DNA of 64,000 bases from positions 1 through 64,000 of the forward strand of contig NZ_QSLN01000001.1 in NCBI RefSeq assembly GCF_003368535.1, in the 5' to 3' direction. The position numbers were made by a program, and so were the translations under genes. The notes beneath the pieces are model-generated. The model did no database searches. It was given only the letters and a program-made list of their open reading frames with translations, and was not told the DNA's origin. Source of the DNA: Ammonifex thiophilus. Its GTDB lineage: Bacteria > Bacillota > Desulfotomaculia > Desulfotomaculales > Ammonificaceae. Positions 43,805 through 53,226 of this stretch are shown piece after piece (the first letter of the stretch is position 1; every line of letters starts with the position of its first letter).

Positions 43805-44275
43805 TCAGCGTTCCTGCTCCTCCAGGAACCTTTCTAGCGCCAGTCGGCAAAGCTGCCTTATCTCCTCGGCGTACTGTCGGTAGTAGTACAGAGGGAGGCC
43901 AATGGGGTCGTCCACATCTTTCGGCCGGCCCGCATATTCCCCCAGAGTAAAGATCTTCTCCTTAGCCTCGGGCGCCAGCTCCAGAAGGTGGGCCTTGTGC
44001 CGCTCGGTCATGGCCAGCACCAGGTCGGCTTCTGCCAGCATCTCTTGCGTCACCCGGCGCGCCCGGTGTCCGCTTATGTCTATCCCCCACTCGGCCAAGA
44101 CCGTCACCGCTTCCTCCGAAGCCGGCATGCCCTCGAGGGCGTAAAGCCCGGCGGAAGAGACCTCCACGCCCTCCACCCCGTAGGCCCCCAGCAGCTGCCG
44201 GAAGATCCCCTCGGCCATGGGGGAACGGCAGGTGTTACCGCTACACACGAAGAGCACTTTGCCCTTGCGCCCCAT
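43805..44275 (-). CDS. Low-molecular-weight phosphatase (YwlE-like protein-arginine/tyrosine phosphatase)
   Basis: 156 residues. Phosphate loop VCSGNTCRSPMAEG (CX5R) at the N-terminus and the catalytic aspartate near DDPIGLP. The residue after the cysteine pair includes Thr (GNTCRS), the feature linked to arginine-phosphate specificity in YwlE. It is in the ywlE position (mntP-ywlE-rpiB). It starts directly after the mntP stop codon. Confidence 0.9.
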   Translation of the reverse strand: MGRKGKVLFVCSGNTCRSPMAEGIFRQLLGAYGVEGVEVSSAGLYALEGMPASEEAVTVLAEWGIDISGHRARRVTQEMLAEADLVLAMTERHKAHLLELAPEAKEKIFTLGEYAGRPKDVDDPIGLPLYYYRQYAEEIRQLCRLALERFLEEQER

Positions 44276-44827
44276 CTATCCCACTCCTTGCAGAAAGTGA
44301 AGCCCCACTCCTATGAGCACCAATCCTCCCACAAGCTGCGCCCGGCGCCCCACCAGAACCCCGGCCAGGCGCCCAAGCCCCAGCCCCAGTGCGGTCATGA
44401 GACCCGCTATCGCTCCGCAAACCAGGGCCACCAGCAAGGGGGGGAAGTGGTAAACCCCTAAAGAGAAGCCCACGCTTAAGGCGTCGAGGCTCACCGAAGC
44501 TCCCAAGAGCAATATACCCCAAAAGCCGGGGCGCAGCACAGGGGGTTCCTCCCCGGCCGGGCGGAAGTTGCTCCAGACCAAACGCAGCCCCAGGTAAATC
44601 AGCACGGCTGCCCCCAGAAAGGAAGCCAGCCTGCCCAAGAAGAGTTCCACCGCCCTTCCCGCCCACCAGCCTGCCAGGGGCATGAAGACGTGGTAGGTGG
44701 CCACGGTGAAGACCAGGCCCAGCGCCCGCCTCCGGCCCAAAAGAGCGCTCAAGCCCAGTCCCACTGCCACCGAGAAGGCATCGGTACCCAGCACCACCGC
44801 CAGCAAGAATAAAGTCAGCCACTCCAT
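44276..44827 (-). CDS. mntP: MntP-type manganese efflux pump
   Basis: 183 residues, six membrane helices in two repeats, each with an aspartate motif (GTDAFSVAVGLG and SLDALSVGFSLG). Exports Mn2+. No manganese riboswitch is seen nearby; it lies inside the ywl-like operon. Confidence 0.92.
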   Translation of the reverse strand: MEWLTLFLLAVVLGTDAFSVAVGLGLSALLGRRRALGLVFTVATYHVFMPLAGWWAGRAVELFLGRLASFLGAAVLIYLGLRLVWSNFRPAGEEPPVLRPGFWGILLLGASVSLDALSVGFSLGVYHFPPLLVALVCGAIAGLMTALGLGLGRLAGVLVGRRAQLVGGLVLIGVGLHFLQGVG

Positions 44828-44831
44828 AGGC

Positions 44832-45845
44832 TTAGCTCCTACCTACCCTACCTACCTTGTACCTCTCGGCGGCCATCTCCCGCAGCCGCAGGAGCACCGC
44901 CTTCCCCACCTCCGCCACCACCGCTTCCGCCACTATGATTTCCACCCGCCCTTCTATGTCCCGCAAGGCGGCGTAAAAAGCGGCGGCCACGCTGCGGGAC
45001 CCGTCCCTAACCCGGCCACAGGCCAGGACGGTGAAGGGACGGTAGAGCGCTACCCGCTCTTCGCGGGTGAGCACCCCCACCCGCCGGCCCACCCGATCCT
45101 GCCGGGAAGCTTCGGCCATAACCCGCGCCACCACCGGCTCGGGCTCTTCCCCCTCCACCAAGACAAGCGGGGCTTTAAGCCGCCAGCTCCCTCTGGCCAG
45201 GTCCACCAAGGGCTTAATTCCCGTCCTCTCTTCTATTTCCTCCGGTAGAAGAGCTCCCACCCGCCGGACGACAAGTTCTTCTCCCCTCACCTCCACCACC
45301 GTGGACTCTATCCCCAAGGGAGTGGGACCGCCGTCCAGCACTCCCGCTATCTTACCTCCCAGCTCGGCGAGAACGTGCTCCGCCCTGGTAGGAGCAGGCC
45401 GACCGGAGAGGTTGGCGCTGGGCGCCGCCAAGGGGAGACCGACTGTGCGAATAAGCTTTCGCGCCACCGCATGATCGGGCACCCGAACCCCCACGGTCTC
45501 CCTCCCAGCCGTGAGGCTCGGCGGCAGCCCGGAAGCAGCAGGAAGTATCAGGGTGAGGGGCCCGGGCCAGAAGGAGGAGATAAGCCGGCCAGCCACAGAG
45601 GAAACTTCCTTCACGTACCGGGAAACTTCCTCAGGATCCGCCAGGTGAAGGGTGAGGGGCTTGCGAGCCGGGCGCCCTTTTACCGCGAAGACCCGGCACA
45701 GGGCCTCCTCCCGAACCACCGCTCCCAGGCCGTACACCGTCTCCGTGGGGAAGGCCACCAACTCCCCCCGCTTCAGGAGCTCCCCTGCCTCCTCCAGAGC
45801 CGGGCTTTCGGGATGCAAGGGGTCGATCCGCCACACCTTGGTCAT
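44832..45845 (-). CDS. Threonylcarbamoyl-AMP synthase (Sua5/YwlC, long form)
   Basis: 337 residues. Makes threonylcarbamoyl-AMP from threonine, bicarbonate and ATP for t6A37 of ANN-reading tRNAs. The YrdC domain (about 1-200) has KGRPARKPLTLHL and PSANLSGRPAPT. The C-terminal Sua5 domain (about 220-337) is complete. ATGA overlap with nhaA. Confidence 0.95.
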   Translation of the reverse strand: MTKVWRIDPLHPESPALEEAGELLKRGELVAFPTETVYGLGAVVREEALCRVFAVKGRPARKPLTLHLADPEEVSRYVKEVSSVAGRLISSFWPGPLTLILPAASGLPPSLTAGRETVGVRVPDHAVARKLIRTVGLPLAAPSANLSGRPAPTRAEHVLAELGGKIAGVLDGGPTPLGIESTVVEVRGEELVVRRVGALLPEEIEERTGIKPLVDLARGSWRLKAPLVLVEGEEPEPVVARVMAEASRQDRVGRRVGVLTREERVALYRPFTVLACGRVRDGSRSVAAAFYAALRDIEGRVEIIVAEAVVAEVGKAVLLRLREMAAERYKVGRVGRS

Positions 45846-47029
45846 TTCCCTACCTCCTGCGCTAATTTCAACACGCCAACCCCCACCATTCCACTAACCA
45901 GGGAGGCGCAGATGATCCCCAGCTTGGCAGCTTCCAGAGATACCGGGGTTTTCAGGGAAAGCTCGGCGATGAAGATCGCCATGGTAAAACCGATACCGCA
46001 CAAAATCCCTGCCCCGTAAAGCTTACCCCAACTAACTCCGTCCGGAAGGGTGGCCATCCCGGCGCGCACCAAGACGTAGGAAAAGAGAAAAACCCCCAGC
46101 TGCTTCCCCACGAACAGGCCCAGCACCACGCCCCAGAAGACAGGGTTTTTAACCAGCTCTTTGAAGCACTCCGCCTGCAGGGTGACACCGGCGTTGGCCA
46201 AGGCGAAGATGGGGAGAATGCCGAAGGACACCCACGGAATCAGCCTGCACTCCAGTCTTTCCAGGAGAGAATGCTGCTCGCCGGGCCCGGGCTCGGCGGG
46301 GACAGTCATACCTAGGAGAACACCGGCCAAAGTGGCGTGCACGCCCGATTCGAAGACAGCTACCCACAGGGCGATCCCGAGGAGGAAGTAAGCTGGCGTC
46401 CACCTAACCCCGAGCTTGTTCAGCAGAAGGAGTGCCAGAAAGACTAAGCCCGCGGCCAGCAGGGCCGGAGGAAACAGCTTCTCGGTGAGAAACAGGGCGA
46501 TGACGATAATGGCGCCCAGATCGTCGGCAATGGCCAGGGCGGCCAGAAACACGGCCAGCCCCCGGGGAACATTGCGGCCCGCCAGGGTCAGCACCCCCAG
46601 GGCGAAAGCGATGTCAGTGGCTATGGGAATTCCCCAGCCGTGGGCGGTAGGGGTGCCCCAGTTGATGGCGAGGTAAATGACGGCAGGAAGTACCATTCCA
46701 CCGAGGGCGGCCACCACGGGTAAGGTGGCTTTACCCGGGGCGCTCAACTCCCCCCGCAAGATTTCCCTCTTAATTTCCATGCCCACGGTAAAGAAGAAGA
46801 CGGCCATCAAGCCGTCGTTAATCCACCGCTGCACCGGCTCGGTAAAGGTAAAAGGCCCGATACCGACGGAAACCGGACGCTCCAGCAGTTGGTGATAGGA
46901 GGGGGATAGGGGCGAGTTGGCCAAGGCCAGGGCCACTGCGGTGGCGACGAGAAGGACAATACCACTGGCCACCTCGTGCTTAAGGAAGGTTTCAAAAGGC
47001 CGGAGAAGCTTGCTGATCCTGGCCACCAA
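45842..47029 (-). CDS. nhaA: NhaA-type Na+/H+ antiporter
   Basis: 395 residues, twelve membrane helices. Motifs: FFFTVGMEIKREILRGEL, the ion-binding aspartate pair in AIADDLGAIIVI, and the TDIAFALGVL segment. It exchanges Na+ for 2 H+ and sets sodium and pH balance. It sits between prmC and ywlC, where Bacillus has spoIIR and small ywl genes; it overlaps ywlC and follows prmC by 18 nt, so it is part of the operon. Possibly acquired by transfer. Confidence 0.95.
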   Translation of the reverse strand: MVARISKLLRPFETFLKHEVASGIVLLVATAVALALANSPLSPSYHQLLERPVSVGIGPFTFTEPVQRWINDGLMAVFFFTVGMEIKREILRGELSAPGKATLPVVAALGGMVLPAVIYLAINWGTPTAHGWGIPIATDIAFALGVLTLAGRNVPRGLAVFLAALAIADDLGAIIVIALFLTEKLFPPALLAAGLVFLALLLLNKLGVRWTPAYFLLGIALWVAVFESGVHATLAGVLLGMTVPAEPGPGEQHSLLERLECRLIPWVSFGILPIFALANAGVTLQAECFKELVKNPVFWGVVLGLFVGKQLGVFLFSYVLVRAGMATLPDGVSWGKLYGAGILCGIGFTMAIFIAELSLKTPVSLEAAKLGIICASLVSGMVGVGVLKLAQEVGK

Positions 47030-47047
47030 CTCACCCTCACCTTTACC

Positions 47048-47908
47048 TCAGGCCTTCCCCCGAAGGCGGGCCAGCACAAGCCGCGCCCTGCCCGCCAGAT
47101 CGTGCCTCACCTCGAGCTCTTCCCAATCCTCATCGAAAAGCTCGAGCATCCCCGAGCGCTGCCAAGGAGCCACCTCACAAAGAAGATAGCCCCCCGGGCG
47201 TAAGATCTTCTTGGCCTGGGGCACCAGGCGCCGGTAGAAAGCCAGCCCGTCCGTGCCACCATCCAGCGCCTGCCGGGGTTCCCGCCGCACCTCACGGCTC
47301 AGGGTGGGAAGAAAGGCGCGGGGGATGTAGGGGAGATTGGCCCCCACCAGGTCCACCTTCCCCATCACCGGCGAAGCTTCTAAGGGGGAAAGGAGGTCGC
47401 CCGCCAGGAAAGTTATCCTCTCCTCCACCCCGTGGCGCCGGGCGTTACGCCGCGCGCAGGACAGGGCCTCCGGACTGGCGTCCAGAGCCAGAAGGCGGGC
47501 CTGCGGCAAAGCTACCGCCCAACTCACCGCTACCGCTCCGCTGCCGGTCCCCACGTCCACCAGGAGGGGGCTTTCCTTCCCCTTCACCTTCTCCAAACCG
47601 GTCTCCACCAAAAGCTCGGTCTCCGGACGGGGAACAAGCACGGCCGGGGTAACCTCCAGCTCCAGCCCCCAGAACTCCCTTTTCCCAAGGAGGTAGGCCA
47701 ACGGTTCTCCGGCCAGCCGGCGTCCCACCAGTTCCCAGAAGCGGAGCTGCGTAAGAAAAGGCACCGGCAGATCGGCCGCACCATACAAAAAGAGGCGGTC
47801 GCGCTTCATGAGATGCGCCAGCAAGACCTCCGCCTCCAAGCGCGCCTCCTTGATTCCCGCCTCCAGAAGTCTTCGCGTGCCCGCCGCCAAGAGCTCCTTT
47901 ACCCGCAT
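47048..47908 (-). CDS. prmC: PrmC/HemK, release factor glutamine methyltransferase
   Basis: 286 residues. Methylates the glutamine of the GGQ motif in release factors. N-terminal helical domain, then the SAM site VDVGTGSGAVAVSWA. The substrate motif, normally NPPY, reads NLPY here (GANLPYIPR), and the C-terminal EIGxxQ reads EVAPWQ. It follows its substrate gene prfA directly. Confidence 0.93.
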   Translation of the reverse strand: MRVKELLAAGTRRLLEAGIKEARLEAEVLLAHLMKRDRLFLYGAADLPVPFLTQLRFWELVGRRLAGEPLAYLLGKREFWGLELEVTPAVLVPRPETELLVETGLEKVKGKESPLLVDVGTGSGAVAVSWAVALPQARLLALDASPEALSCARRNARRHGVEERITFLAGDLLSPLEASPVMGKVDLVGANLPYIPRAFLPTLSREVRREPRQALDGGTDGLAFYRRLVPQAKKILRPGGYLLCEVAPWQRSGMLELFDEDWEELEVRHDLAGRARLVLARLRGKA

Positions 47909-47916
47909 AAAATCCT

Positions 47917-48984
47917 TTAACTTATCTGGCGCAGGCGCTCTGCCTGGTCCGCCGCCGCCAGCGCCGTTATCAGTTCGTCCAGATCCCCTTCCAGAACCTC
48001 TTCCAGCCGGTAAAGAGTCAGGTTGATGCGATGGTCGGTCACCCGGTTCTGGGGGAAGTTGTAGGTACGCACCCGCTCACTCCGGTCGCCGCTTCTCACC
48101 TGTGCCCGGCGCTCGGCAGCTATAGCCGCCTCCTGCTCCCGCCGCTTGAGATCCAGAAGTCTGGCCCGCAGGACCTTCATGGCCTTTTCGCGGTTCTTCA
48201 GCTGCGAGCGCTCGTCCTGGCAGGTGACCACGATCCCCGTAGGCAGGTGGGTGATGCGGACGGCAGAATAGGTGGTGTTCACCGACTGCCCGCCGTGCCC
48301 GGAGGAGCAGAAGGTGTCCACGCGGATATCTTTGGGATCTATCTCCACCTCCACCTCCTCCGCTTCGGGCAGCACCGCCACCGTGGCCGCCGAAGTGTGA
48401 ATGCGCCCGCTCGCCTCGGTCACCGGCACTCGCTGCACCCGGTGCACGCCACTCTCGTACTTGAGAAAGCTGTAGGCCCCCCGCCCCTCGATTAAGACGA
48501 TGACCTCCTTAAACCCCCCCAGATCGGTGGGGCTGGCGCTCAAAAGCTCCGTCTTCCAGCCGCGCTTCTCGGCGTAGCGGAGGTACATGCGCAGGAGATC
48601 GGCCGCGAACAAGGCGGCCTCCTCGCCACCGGTGCCGGCCCTTATCTCCAGGATTACGTTCTTCTCGTCGTTGGGATCCCTGGGTAAAAGCAAAATCTTA
48701 AGCTCCTTCTCCAGCTCTTCCCGCCGCTCCTTGAGCGTCTCCAGCTCCTCCTCGGCCAGCTCCCGGAGCTCCTCGTCCTGCTCCTGATCGAGCAGCATCT
48801 CGGCCTCCTCGATCCCCTCCAGCACCCGCTTGTATTCCCGGTAGGTGCTGACGATGGGCTCGAGTTCCGCGTGGCGCTTAACGTACTCCCGCCAGCGCTT
48901 CTGATCGGCCATCACTTCTGGATCGGCTATCTTCAGCGTGAGATCTTCAAACTGAGTTTCTAGATCCGCTAGCTTTTCCCACAT
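47917..48984 (-). CDS. prfA: Peptide chain release factor 1
   Basis: 355 residues from ATG at 48984 (AAGGAGGTGAGGGTG upstream; a GTG three codons earlier is less well spaced). Recognises UAA and UAG by the PxT motif ([13 protein letters not shown]) and triggers hydrolysis by GGQ ([10 protein letters not shown]). Confidence 0.97.
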   Translation of the reverse strand: MWEKLADLETQFEDLTLKIADPEVMADQKRWREYVKRHAELEPIVSTYREYKRVLEGIEEAEMLLDQEQDEELRELAEEELETLKERREELEKELKILLLPRDPNDEKNVILEIRAGTGGEEAALFAADLLRMYLRYAEKRGWKTELLSASPTDLGGFKEVIVLIEGRGAYSFLKYESGVHRVQRVPVTEASGRIHTSAATVAVLPEAEEVEVEIDPKDIRVDTFCSSGHGGQSVNTTYSAVRITHLPTGIVVTCQDERSQLKNREKAMKVLRARLLDLKRREQEAAIAAERRAQVRSGDRSERVRTYNFPQNRVTDHRINLTLYRLEEVLEGDLDELITALAAADQAERLRQIS

Positions 48985-49834
48985 CACCCTCACCTCCTTC
49001 CGGCAAAACGGCTTGCAGAGCGGTTATGGCCACCTCCACCTGTCCTTCGTCGGGCTCCCGCGTGGTGAGCCGCTGCAGCCACAGGCCGGGAGCGACCAGA
49101 ACTTTAAGCCATAGATGCTGAACTCCGCTGGACAAGCGCAAAAGTTCGTAGCTTACCCCGGCTATGACCGGCAGCAGCAAAAGCCGCGAGAGGAACCGCC
49201 ACCAGAGCGGTCCCTGCCCTACCAGCGAGAAGAAGAAAATGCTCAAAAGCAGCACCAGGAGAAGAAAGCTCGTACCGCAGCGCAGGTGAATAATCGGATA
49301 ACCTCTTACCCCCTCTAAGGTAAGGGGCGCTCCCGCCTCGTAGGCGTTGATTACCCGGTGCTCCGCGCCGTGATAGGCGAAAACCCGCTTGATGTCGGGC
49401 AGAAGCCCGATGAGCCAGAGATAGGCCAGGAAAACTCCCAGCCTCACCAGACCCTCCAGCAAGTTCTGCAACCAGTAAGCGGGTATCTGGTGGCGGAAGA
49501 AATAAGCCGCCCCAGCTGGGAAGAGTACGAAGAGCACCACTCCCGCGCCTAAGCCGAAAATAAGGGTGGCCGCTATCTCCCCGCGGCCCAGCTTCTCCTC
49601 CTCGCCTGCCGCCTCGGCGGCGGAAATGCTCAGGGCCTTCACCCCCAGGACCAGCGCCTCGTAGAGAAGCACCACCCCGCGCAGGAAGGGGAGGCGCCAC
49701 CCGCCCGGCCGGTCGGGGAGCTCTTCGCGCCTAACCGCAATGGAACCGTCGGGACGGCGAACCGCCACTGCCCACGCCCCGGGCCCGCGCATCATCACCC
49801 CTTCGATGACCGCCTGGCCGCCGTAGCGGGGCAG
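48947..49834 (-). CDS. YqhQ-like DUF1385 membrane protein
   Basis: About 295 residues from the point where family similarity begins ([15 protein letters not shown]). Membrane helices occur at about 110-160 and 200-260 of this region. The [10 protein letters not shown] motif of DUF1385 is present. Function unknown; found widely in Firmicutes between rpmE and prfA. No ATG, GTG or TTG is correctly placed: after GGAGGAG the frame reads CTG CCC CGC, so CTG at 49834 or a downstream ATG (49797 region) may be used. The longer frame overlapping rpmE is not credible. Confidence 0.82.
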   Translation of the reverse strand: MPRYGGQAVIEGVMMRGPGAWAVAVRRPDGSIAVRREELPDRPGGWRLPFLRGVVLLYEALVLGVKALSISAAEAAGEEEKLGRGEIAATLIFGLGAGVVLFVLFPAGAAYFFRHQIPAYWLQNLLEGLVRLGVFLAYLWLIGLLPDIKRVFAYHGAEHRVINAYEAGAPLTLEGVRGYPIIHLRCGTSFLLLVLLLSIFFFSLVGQGPLWWRFLSRLLLLPVIAGVSYELLRLSSGVQHLWLKVLVAPGLWLQRLTTREPDEGQVEVAITALQAVLPEGGEGDVGKASGSRNSV

Positions 49835-49845
49835 GCTCCTCCGGT

Positions 49846-50046
49846 TTATAGTCCGTATTTCTTCTTGAAGCGCTCCACACGCCCCCGGCGCTCCACGATC
49901 ATCTGCCGCTGTCCCGTGTAGAAGGGATGGCACTGGGAGCAGACCTCCACCCGCAATTCTTTCTTGGTAGACATAGTCTCGAAAGTGGCGCCGCAGGCGC
50001 AAATAACTCGCGCCGGGCCGTACTCCGGATGGATCCCCTTCTTCAT
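49846..50046 (-). CDS. rpmE: Ribosomal protein L31 (zinc-binding form)
   Basis: 66 residues. The zinc cysteines CACG and CSQC mark the C+ form that is used when zinc is sufficient. C-terminal FKKKYGL is typical. Own promoter upstream. Its paralogue without cysteines, if present, is not in this window. Confidence 0.97.
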   Translation of the reverse strand: MKKGIHPEYGPARVICACGATFETMSTKKELRVEVCSQCHPFYTGQRQMIVERRGRVERFKKKYGL

Positions 50047-50082
50047 CTTCTGTCACCTCTCTTTCTCCAGAAACCGCTTGCT

Positions 50083-50112
50083 ATTATAACATTAGGCCCT
50101 TTCCCTCCGCAA
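50083..50112 (-). promoter_or_regulatory. Sigma-A promoter of rpmE with palindrome at -35
   Basis: Minus strand: TTGCGG (50112-50107), 18 nt, TATAAT (50088-50083). The palindrome CCGCAATTGCGG at 50107-50118 covers the -35 box and might be an operator. Confidence 0.65.
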
Positions 50113-50196
50113 TTGCGGCAGGATTAAGGGGCGAGGCCGGCGAATATTAGATCTTGAAACGAGGAATTCCTTTCAGGGTGCGAGGTGAGGTCGGCG

Positions 50197-50505
50197 ATGG
50201 GTGAAGAGGCAAGCCTCCGCTGCCCCTTCTGCGGCTCTTTCGCCTCCGAGGTTTCTTCCCTTCTCCCCCTGCCTCTGAGAGCGGGAGCGGCCTGGTTGGG
50301 GTGGCTGCACTACCTGGAGTGCCCCCGCTGCGGCCGGGTGGGCTATCGGGAGGAGGAGCTCGAGCGCCTGAACGAAACCATTATCTCCCACATGACCGTG
50401 AGCTACCTCCAGAAGGGCGGGCAGGAAGAGGGAGCAGCTGAGCAGGAAAACCTGGCCGGCTGGCTTTACCGGCTCAAGGAACCCATAGCGACTTTTGGCT
50501 TTTAA
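50197..50505 (+). CDS. Small zinc-ribbon protein of unknown function
   Basis: 102 residues with two CxxC knuckles (CPFCGS and CPRCGR) spaced about 35 residues apart, a single treble-clef or zinc ribbon, and a charged helical tail. ATG at 50197 follows GAGGTGAGG. It overlaps the phospholipase-D-like gene. Not recognised beyond this. Confidence 0.6.
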   Translation: MGEEASLRCPFCGSFASEVSSLLPLPLRAGAAWLGWLHYLECPRCGRVGYREEELERLNETIISHMTVSYLQKGGQEEGAAEQENLAGWLYRLKEPIATFGF

Positions 50506-50509
50506 GAGC

Positions 50510-51088
50510 ATGCGCTCGAAGCCGAAAGCTTTCTCCCTTTTCCTGCTCCTTTTTTTGCTCCTTCTCGCCTCCGGCTGCCTGAGCACAGGCCCGACGGCCA
50601 CCGGACGGCTGGAGGAAGGGAGCTGGGCCCTTTACTTTCCCCGGTCAGGGCAGGACCCGGCCCCCGCCCTTTGCAGCCTAATCGGGCAGGCGCGGTCCTC
50701 CTGCGACGTGGCCATCTACAGCCTCACTCATCCCGACATCGTAAAGGCTCTGGTGCAGGCCCACAAACGAGGAGTGAAGGTCAGGGTCATCACCGACAAA
50801 GAGTGGCAGCGGAATGATTCCCAGCGCCACGCCGTGAACGTGCTTCTGCTGGCGGGCATACCGGTTAAGGAGAACCGGCACGCGGGGCTCATGCACCTCA
50901 AGATGGTCGTGATCGACGGCGAGATAGTCACCACCGGCAGCTACAACTTCACCCGCAGCGCCAGCGAGAAAAACGACGAGATGTTTCTGGTGGTAAAATC
51001 AGCTGAACTTAGCCGGGCGTGTAGCCGGGAGTTCGAGCGGATGTGGAACGACCAAGTGAACTTCGCCCCGGTCACTTACCGGCACTGA
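50510..51088 (+). CDS. Phospholipase D-like (Nuc-type, single HKD) lipoprotein
   Basis: 192 residues from ATG at 50510 (a TTG at 50495 adds five). Lipoprotein signal with LLLLASGC, then a single-HKD domain: catalytic [12 protein letters not shown] and [15 protein letters not shown]. Single-HKD proteins of this size (Nuc, and cardiolipin-like nucleases) act as dimers and cut DNA or phosphodiesters outside the cytoplasm. Lipid-anchored at the cell surface, it could take part in DNA degradation. It is inserted between rho and rpmE, both on the other strand. Confidence 0.85.
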   Translation: MRSKPKAFSLFLLLFLLLLASGCLSTGPTATGRLEEGSWALYFPRSGQDPAPALCSLIGQARSSCDVAIYSLTHPDIVKALVQAHKRGVKVRVITDKEWQRNDSQRHAVNVLLLAGIPVKENRHAGLMHLKMVVIDGEIVTTGSYNFTRSASEKNDEMFLVVKSAELSRACSREFERMWNDQVNFAPVTYRH

Positions 51089-52449
51089 GGGGAGAGGCCC
51101 AGGACCTCTTCGCCGCTGGCCTGCTTGAAGGCCTGGAAGTTGCGCACCAGTTCCTCGTTCGAGCGGGTACGGCGAATCTCCTCCAGCAGGTGCTCCATAG
51201 CTTCCCAGGGAGTCATCTCGTTGGTGGCCCGCCGGAAGTACCAAACCAGCTCCAGCTCCTCGCGGCTCAGCAACAGCTCCTCCTTGCGGGTGCCGGAGCG
51301 CTTGACATCGATGGCGGGGAAGATCCGGCGCTCGGCCAAGGCTCTTGACAGCACCAGCTCCATGTTTCCGGTGCCCTTGAACTCCTCGAAGATCACCTCG
51401 TCCATGCGGCTTCCCGTCTCGATGAGAGCCGTCGCCAGGATGGTGAGGCTCCCGCCCTCCTCCAGCTTGCGGGCCGCCCCGAAGAACCGCTTGGGCTTGT
51501 GTAAGGCCGCCGGGTCCACCCCGCCGGAAAGGGTGCGCCCACTGGGAGGGATTACCAGGTTATGGGCCCTCGCCAGACGGGTGATGCTGTCAAGCAGTAT
51601 AGCCACATCGCGCCCGTGCTCCACCAGGCGCTTGGCCCGCTCCAGCACCATCTCCGCTACCTTAACGTGGTTCTCCGGCGGCTCGTCGAAGGTGGAGCTC
51701 ACCACCTCCGCCTTGACCGAGCGGCTTATGTCGGTTACCTCCTCCGGGCGTTCGTCGATGAGCAGGATGATGAGGTAAATCTCGGGATGGTTGGCCGTTA
51801 TGCTGTTGGCTATCTCCTTCAGGAGCGTGGTCTTGCCTGCTTTGGGAGGAGCCACGATCAAGCCCCGCTGCCCCTTGCCCAGGGGGGCTATGAGATCGAT
51901 TATCCGCACGGCTATGCGGTCGGGAGTGGTCTCCAGGCGGATGCGCTCGCAGGGGTAAAGGGGGGTGAGGTTGTCGAAGTGGGGGCGGGGAGGGAGTTCG
52001 TCCGCCGGCACGCCGTTCACCCGCTCCACTCTCAGAAGGGCGAAGTACTTCTCGTTCTCCTTGGGCCGGCGCACCACCCCTTCCACCAGATCGCCCGTGC
52101 GCAGGTCAAACTTGCGAATCTGCGAAGCGGAAACATAAATGTCATCGGGGGAGGGGAGGTACTTGTGCGGGCGCAGGAAACCGTAGCCGTCGGGCAGGAT
52201 CTCCAGCACCCCCCGGGCGCGCGGGAGGGCGGACGGCTCCGGCTCCGGTGGCCTGGCTTCAGCCACCACCTCGGGTGCGCTTCGAACCGCTTCTTCCTCT
52301 TTTTCCGCCGCGTACCGCGCCTTTATGGCCTCGATCAGCTCCTGCTTGCGCAAACGGTAGTACTCCGGCACCCCTAGCTCTTTGGCTATAGCCCTCAGCT
52401 CCAGCACAGTCTTGCTTTCCAGGTCGCCAGCCGGGGTCACCTGACTCAC
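51076..52449 (-). CDS. rho: Transcription termination factor Rho
   Basis: 457 residues from GTG at 52449 (the longest frame adds 19 without homology). N-terminal helical lid ([20 protein letters not shown]), RNA-binding OB domain with GYGFLRP, ATPase Walker [13 protein letters not shown]-loop and R-loop regions ([19 protein letters not shown]). An acidic linker near residues 55-80 separates the first two domains. Convergent overlap of 13 nt with the PLD-like gene. Confidence 0.96.
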   Translation of the reverse strand: MSQVTPAGDLESKTVLELRAIAKELGVPEYYRLRKQELIEAIKARYAAEKEEEAVRSAPEVVAEARPPEPEPSALPRARGVLEILPDGYGFLRPHKYLPSPDDIYVSASQIRKFDLRTGDLVEGVVRRPKENEKYFALLRVERVNGVPADELPPRPHFDNLTPLYPCERIRLETTPDRIAVRIIDLIAPLGKGQRGLIVAPPKAGKTTLLKEIANSITANHPEIYLIILLIDERPEEVTDISRSVKAEVVSSTFDEPPENHVKVAEMVLERAKRLVEHGRDVAILLDSITRLARAHNLVIPPSGRTLSGGVDPAALHKPKRFFGAARKLEEGGSLTILATALIETGSRMDEVIFEEFKGTGNMELVLSRALAERRIFPAIDVKRSGTRKEELLLSREELELVWYFRRATNEMTPWEAMEHLLEEIRRTRSNEELVRNFQAFKQASGEEVLGLSPQCR

Positions 52450-52543
52450 CCCTTTCCCTCTATCCACTTGTCCACGGGGAACCTTGTACCAAACCAGTGG
52501 GGTCAAGATGATCTACCTCACTTAATGCGAAAAGGAATGGCTT

Positions 52544-53200
52544 TTACTTCTGGGGGAGGTTCTGCACTTTGGCCCAGTCGGCCAGGAAGCGTTCAATACC
52601 GATGTCGGTAAGAGGATGGCGCACCATCTGATCCAGCACGCGGAAGGGAACGGTGGCGATGTGCGCCCCCGCCTGCGCCGCGGCCACCACGTGCAAAGGA
52701 TGGCGAATGCTGGCCGCGATTATTTCGGTGGCAATGCCGTGCAGGGAAAAGATCTCGGCGATCTCACGCACCAGGGCTATGCCGTCGTGACCGGCATCGT
52801 CCAGGCGCCCCACGAAGGGGCTGACGTAGCTGGCCCCCGCCAGAGCTGCCAGCAAGGCCTGGTTGGCGGAAAAGACCAGAGTGACATTGGTCCTGATTCC
52901 CCGGGCTTTCAGCGCCTTCACGGCCTTTAAGCCCTCCGGCGTTATGGGGATCTTTATCACCACGTTGGGGTGAAGGCGGCTCAGCTCCTCCGCCTCCGCG
53001 ATCATCCCCTCCGCCTCGGTGCTTATCACCTCGGCACTCACCGGGCCGTTGACCAGTTCAGCTATCTCTTTGATGAGGGACTTGAACTCCCGACCTTCCC
53101 GTGCCACCAGGGTGGGGTTGGTGGTCACGCCTTGGATTACTCCCCAAGAAACGGCGGTGCGGATCTCTTCCAGGTTGGCGGTGTCGAGAAAGAGTTTGAT
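52544..53200 (-). CDS. fsa: Transaldolase-like fructose-6-phosphate aldolase family protein, with ATC start
   Basis: 218 residues if read from ATC at 53200. Small transaldolase/FSA family: [13 protein letters not shown] with the conserved Asp, GVTTNPTL, and the Schiff-base lysine in [11 protein letters not shown]. The essential N-terminal strand is encoded directly after ATC at 53200-53198, and no ATG, GTG or TTG lies between it and an in-frame TAA. GTG at 53128 would drop 24 conserved residues. AGGGGGAA is 7 nt before the ATC, at ideal distance. Neighbour of fba as in Bacillus (tal/ywjH). Confidence 0.9.
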   Translation of the reverse strand: MKLFLDTANLEEIRTAVSWGVIQGVTTNPTLVAREGREFKSLIKEIAELVNGPVSAEVISTEAEGMIAEAEELSRLHPNVVIKIPITPEGLKAVKALKARGIRTNVTLVFSANQALLAALAGASYVSPFVGRLDDAGHDGIALVREIAEIFSLHGIATEIIAASIRHPLHVVAAAQAGAHIATVPFRVLDQMVRHPLTDIGIERFLADWAKVQNLPQK

Positions 53201-53226
53201 GGCTGCATTCCCCCTTTACTTAAGAA

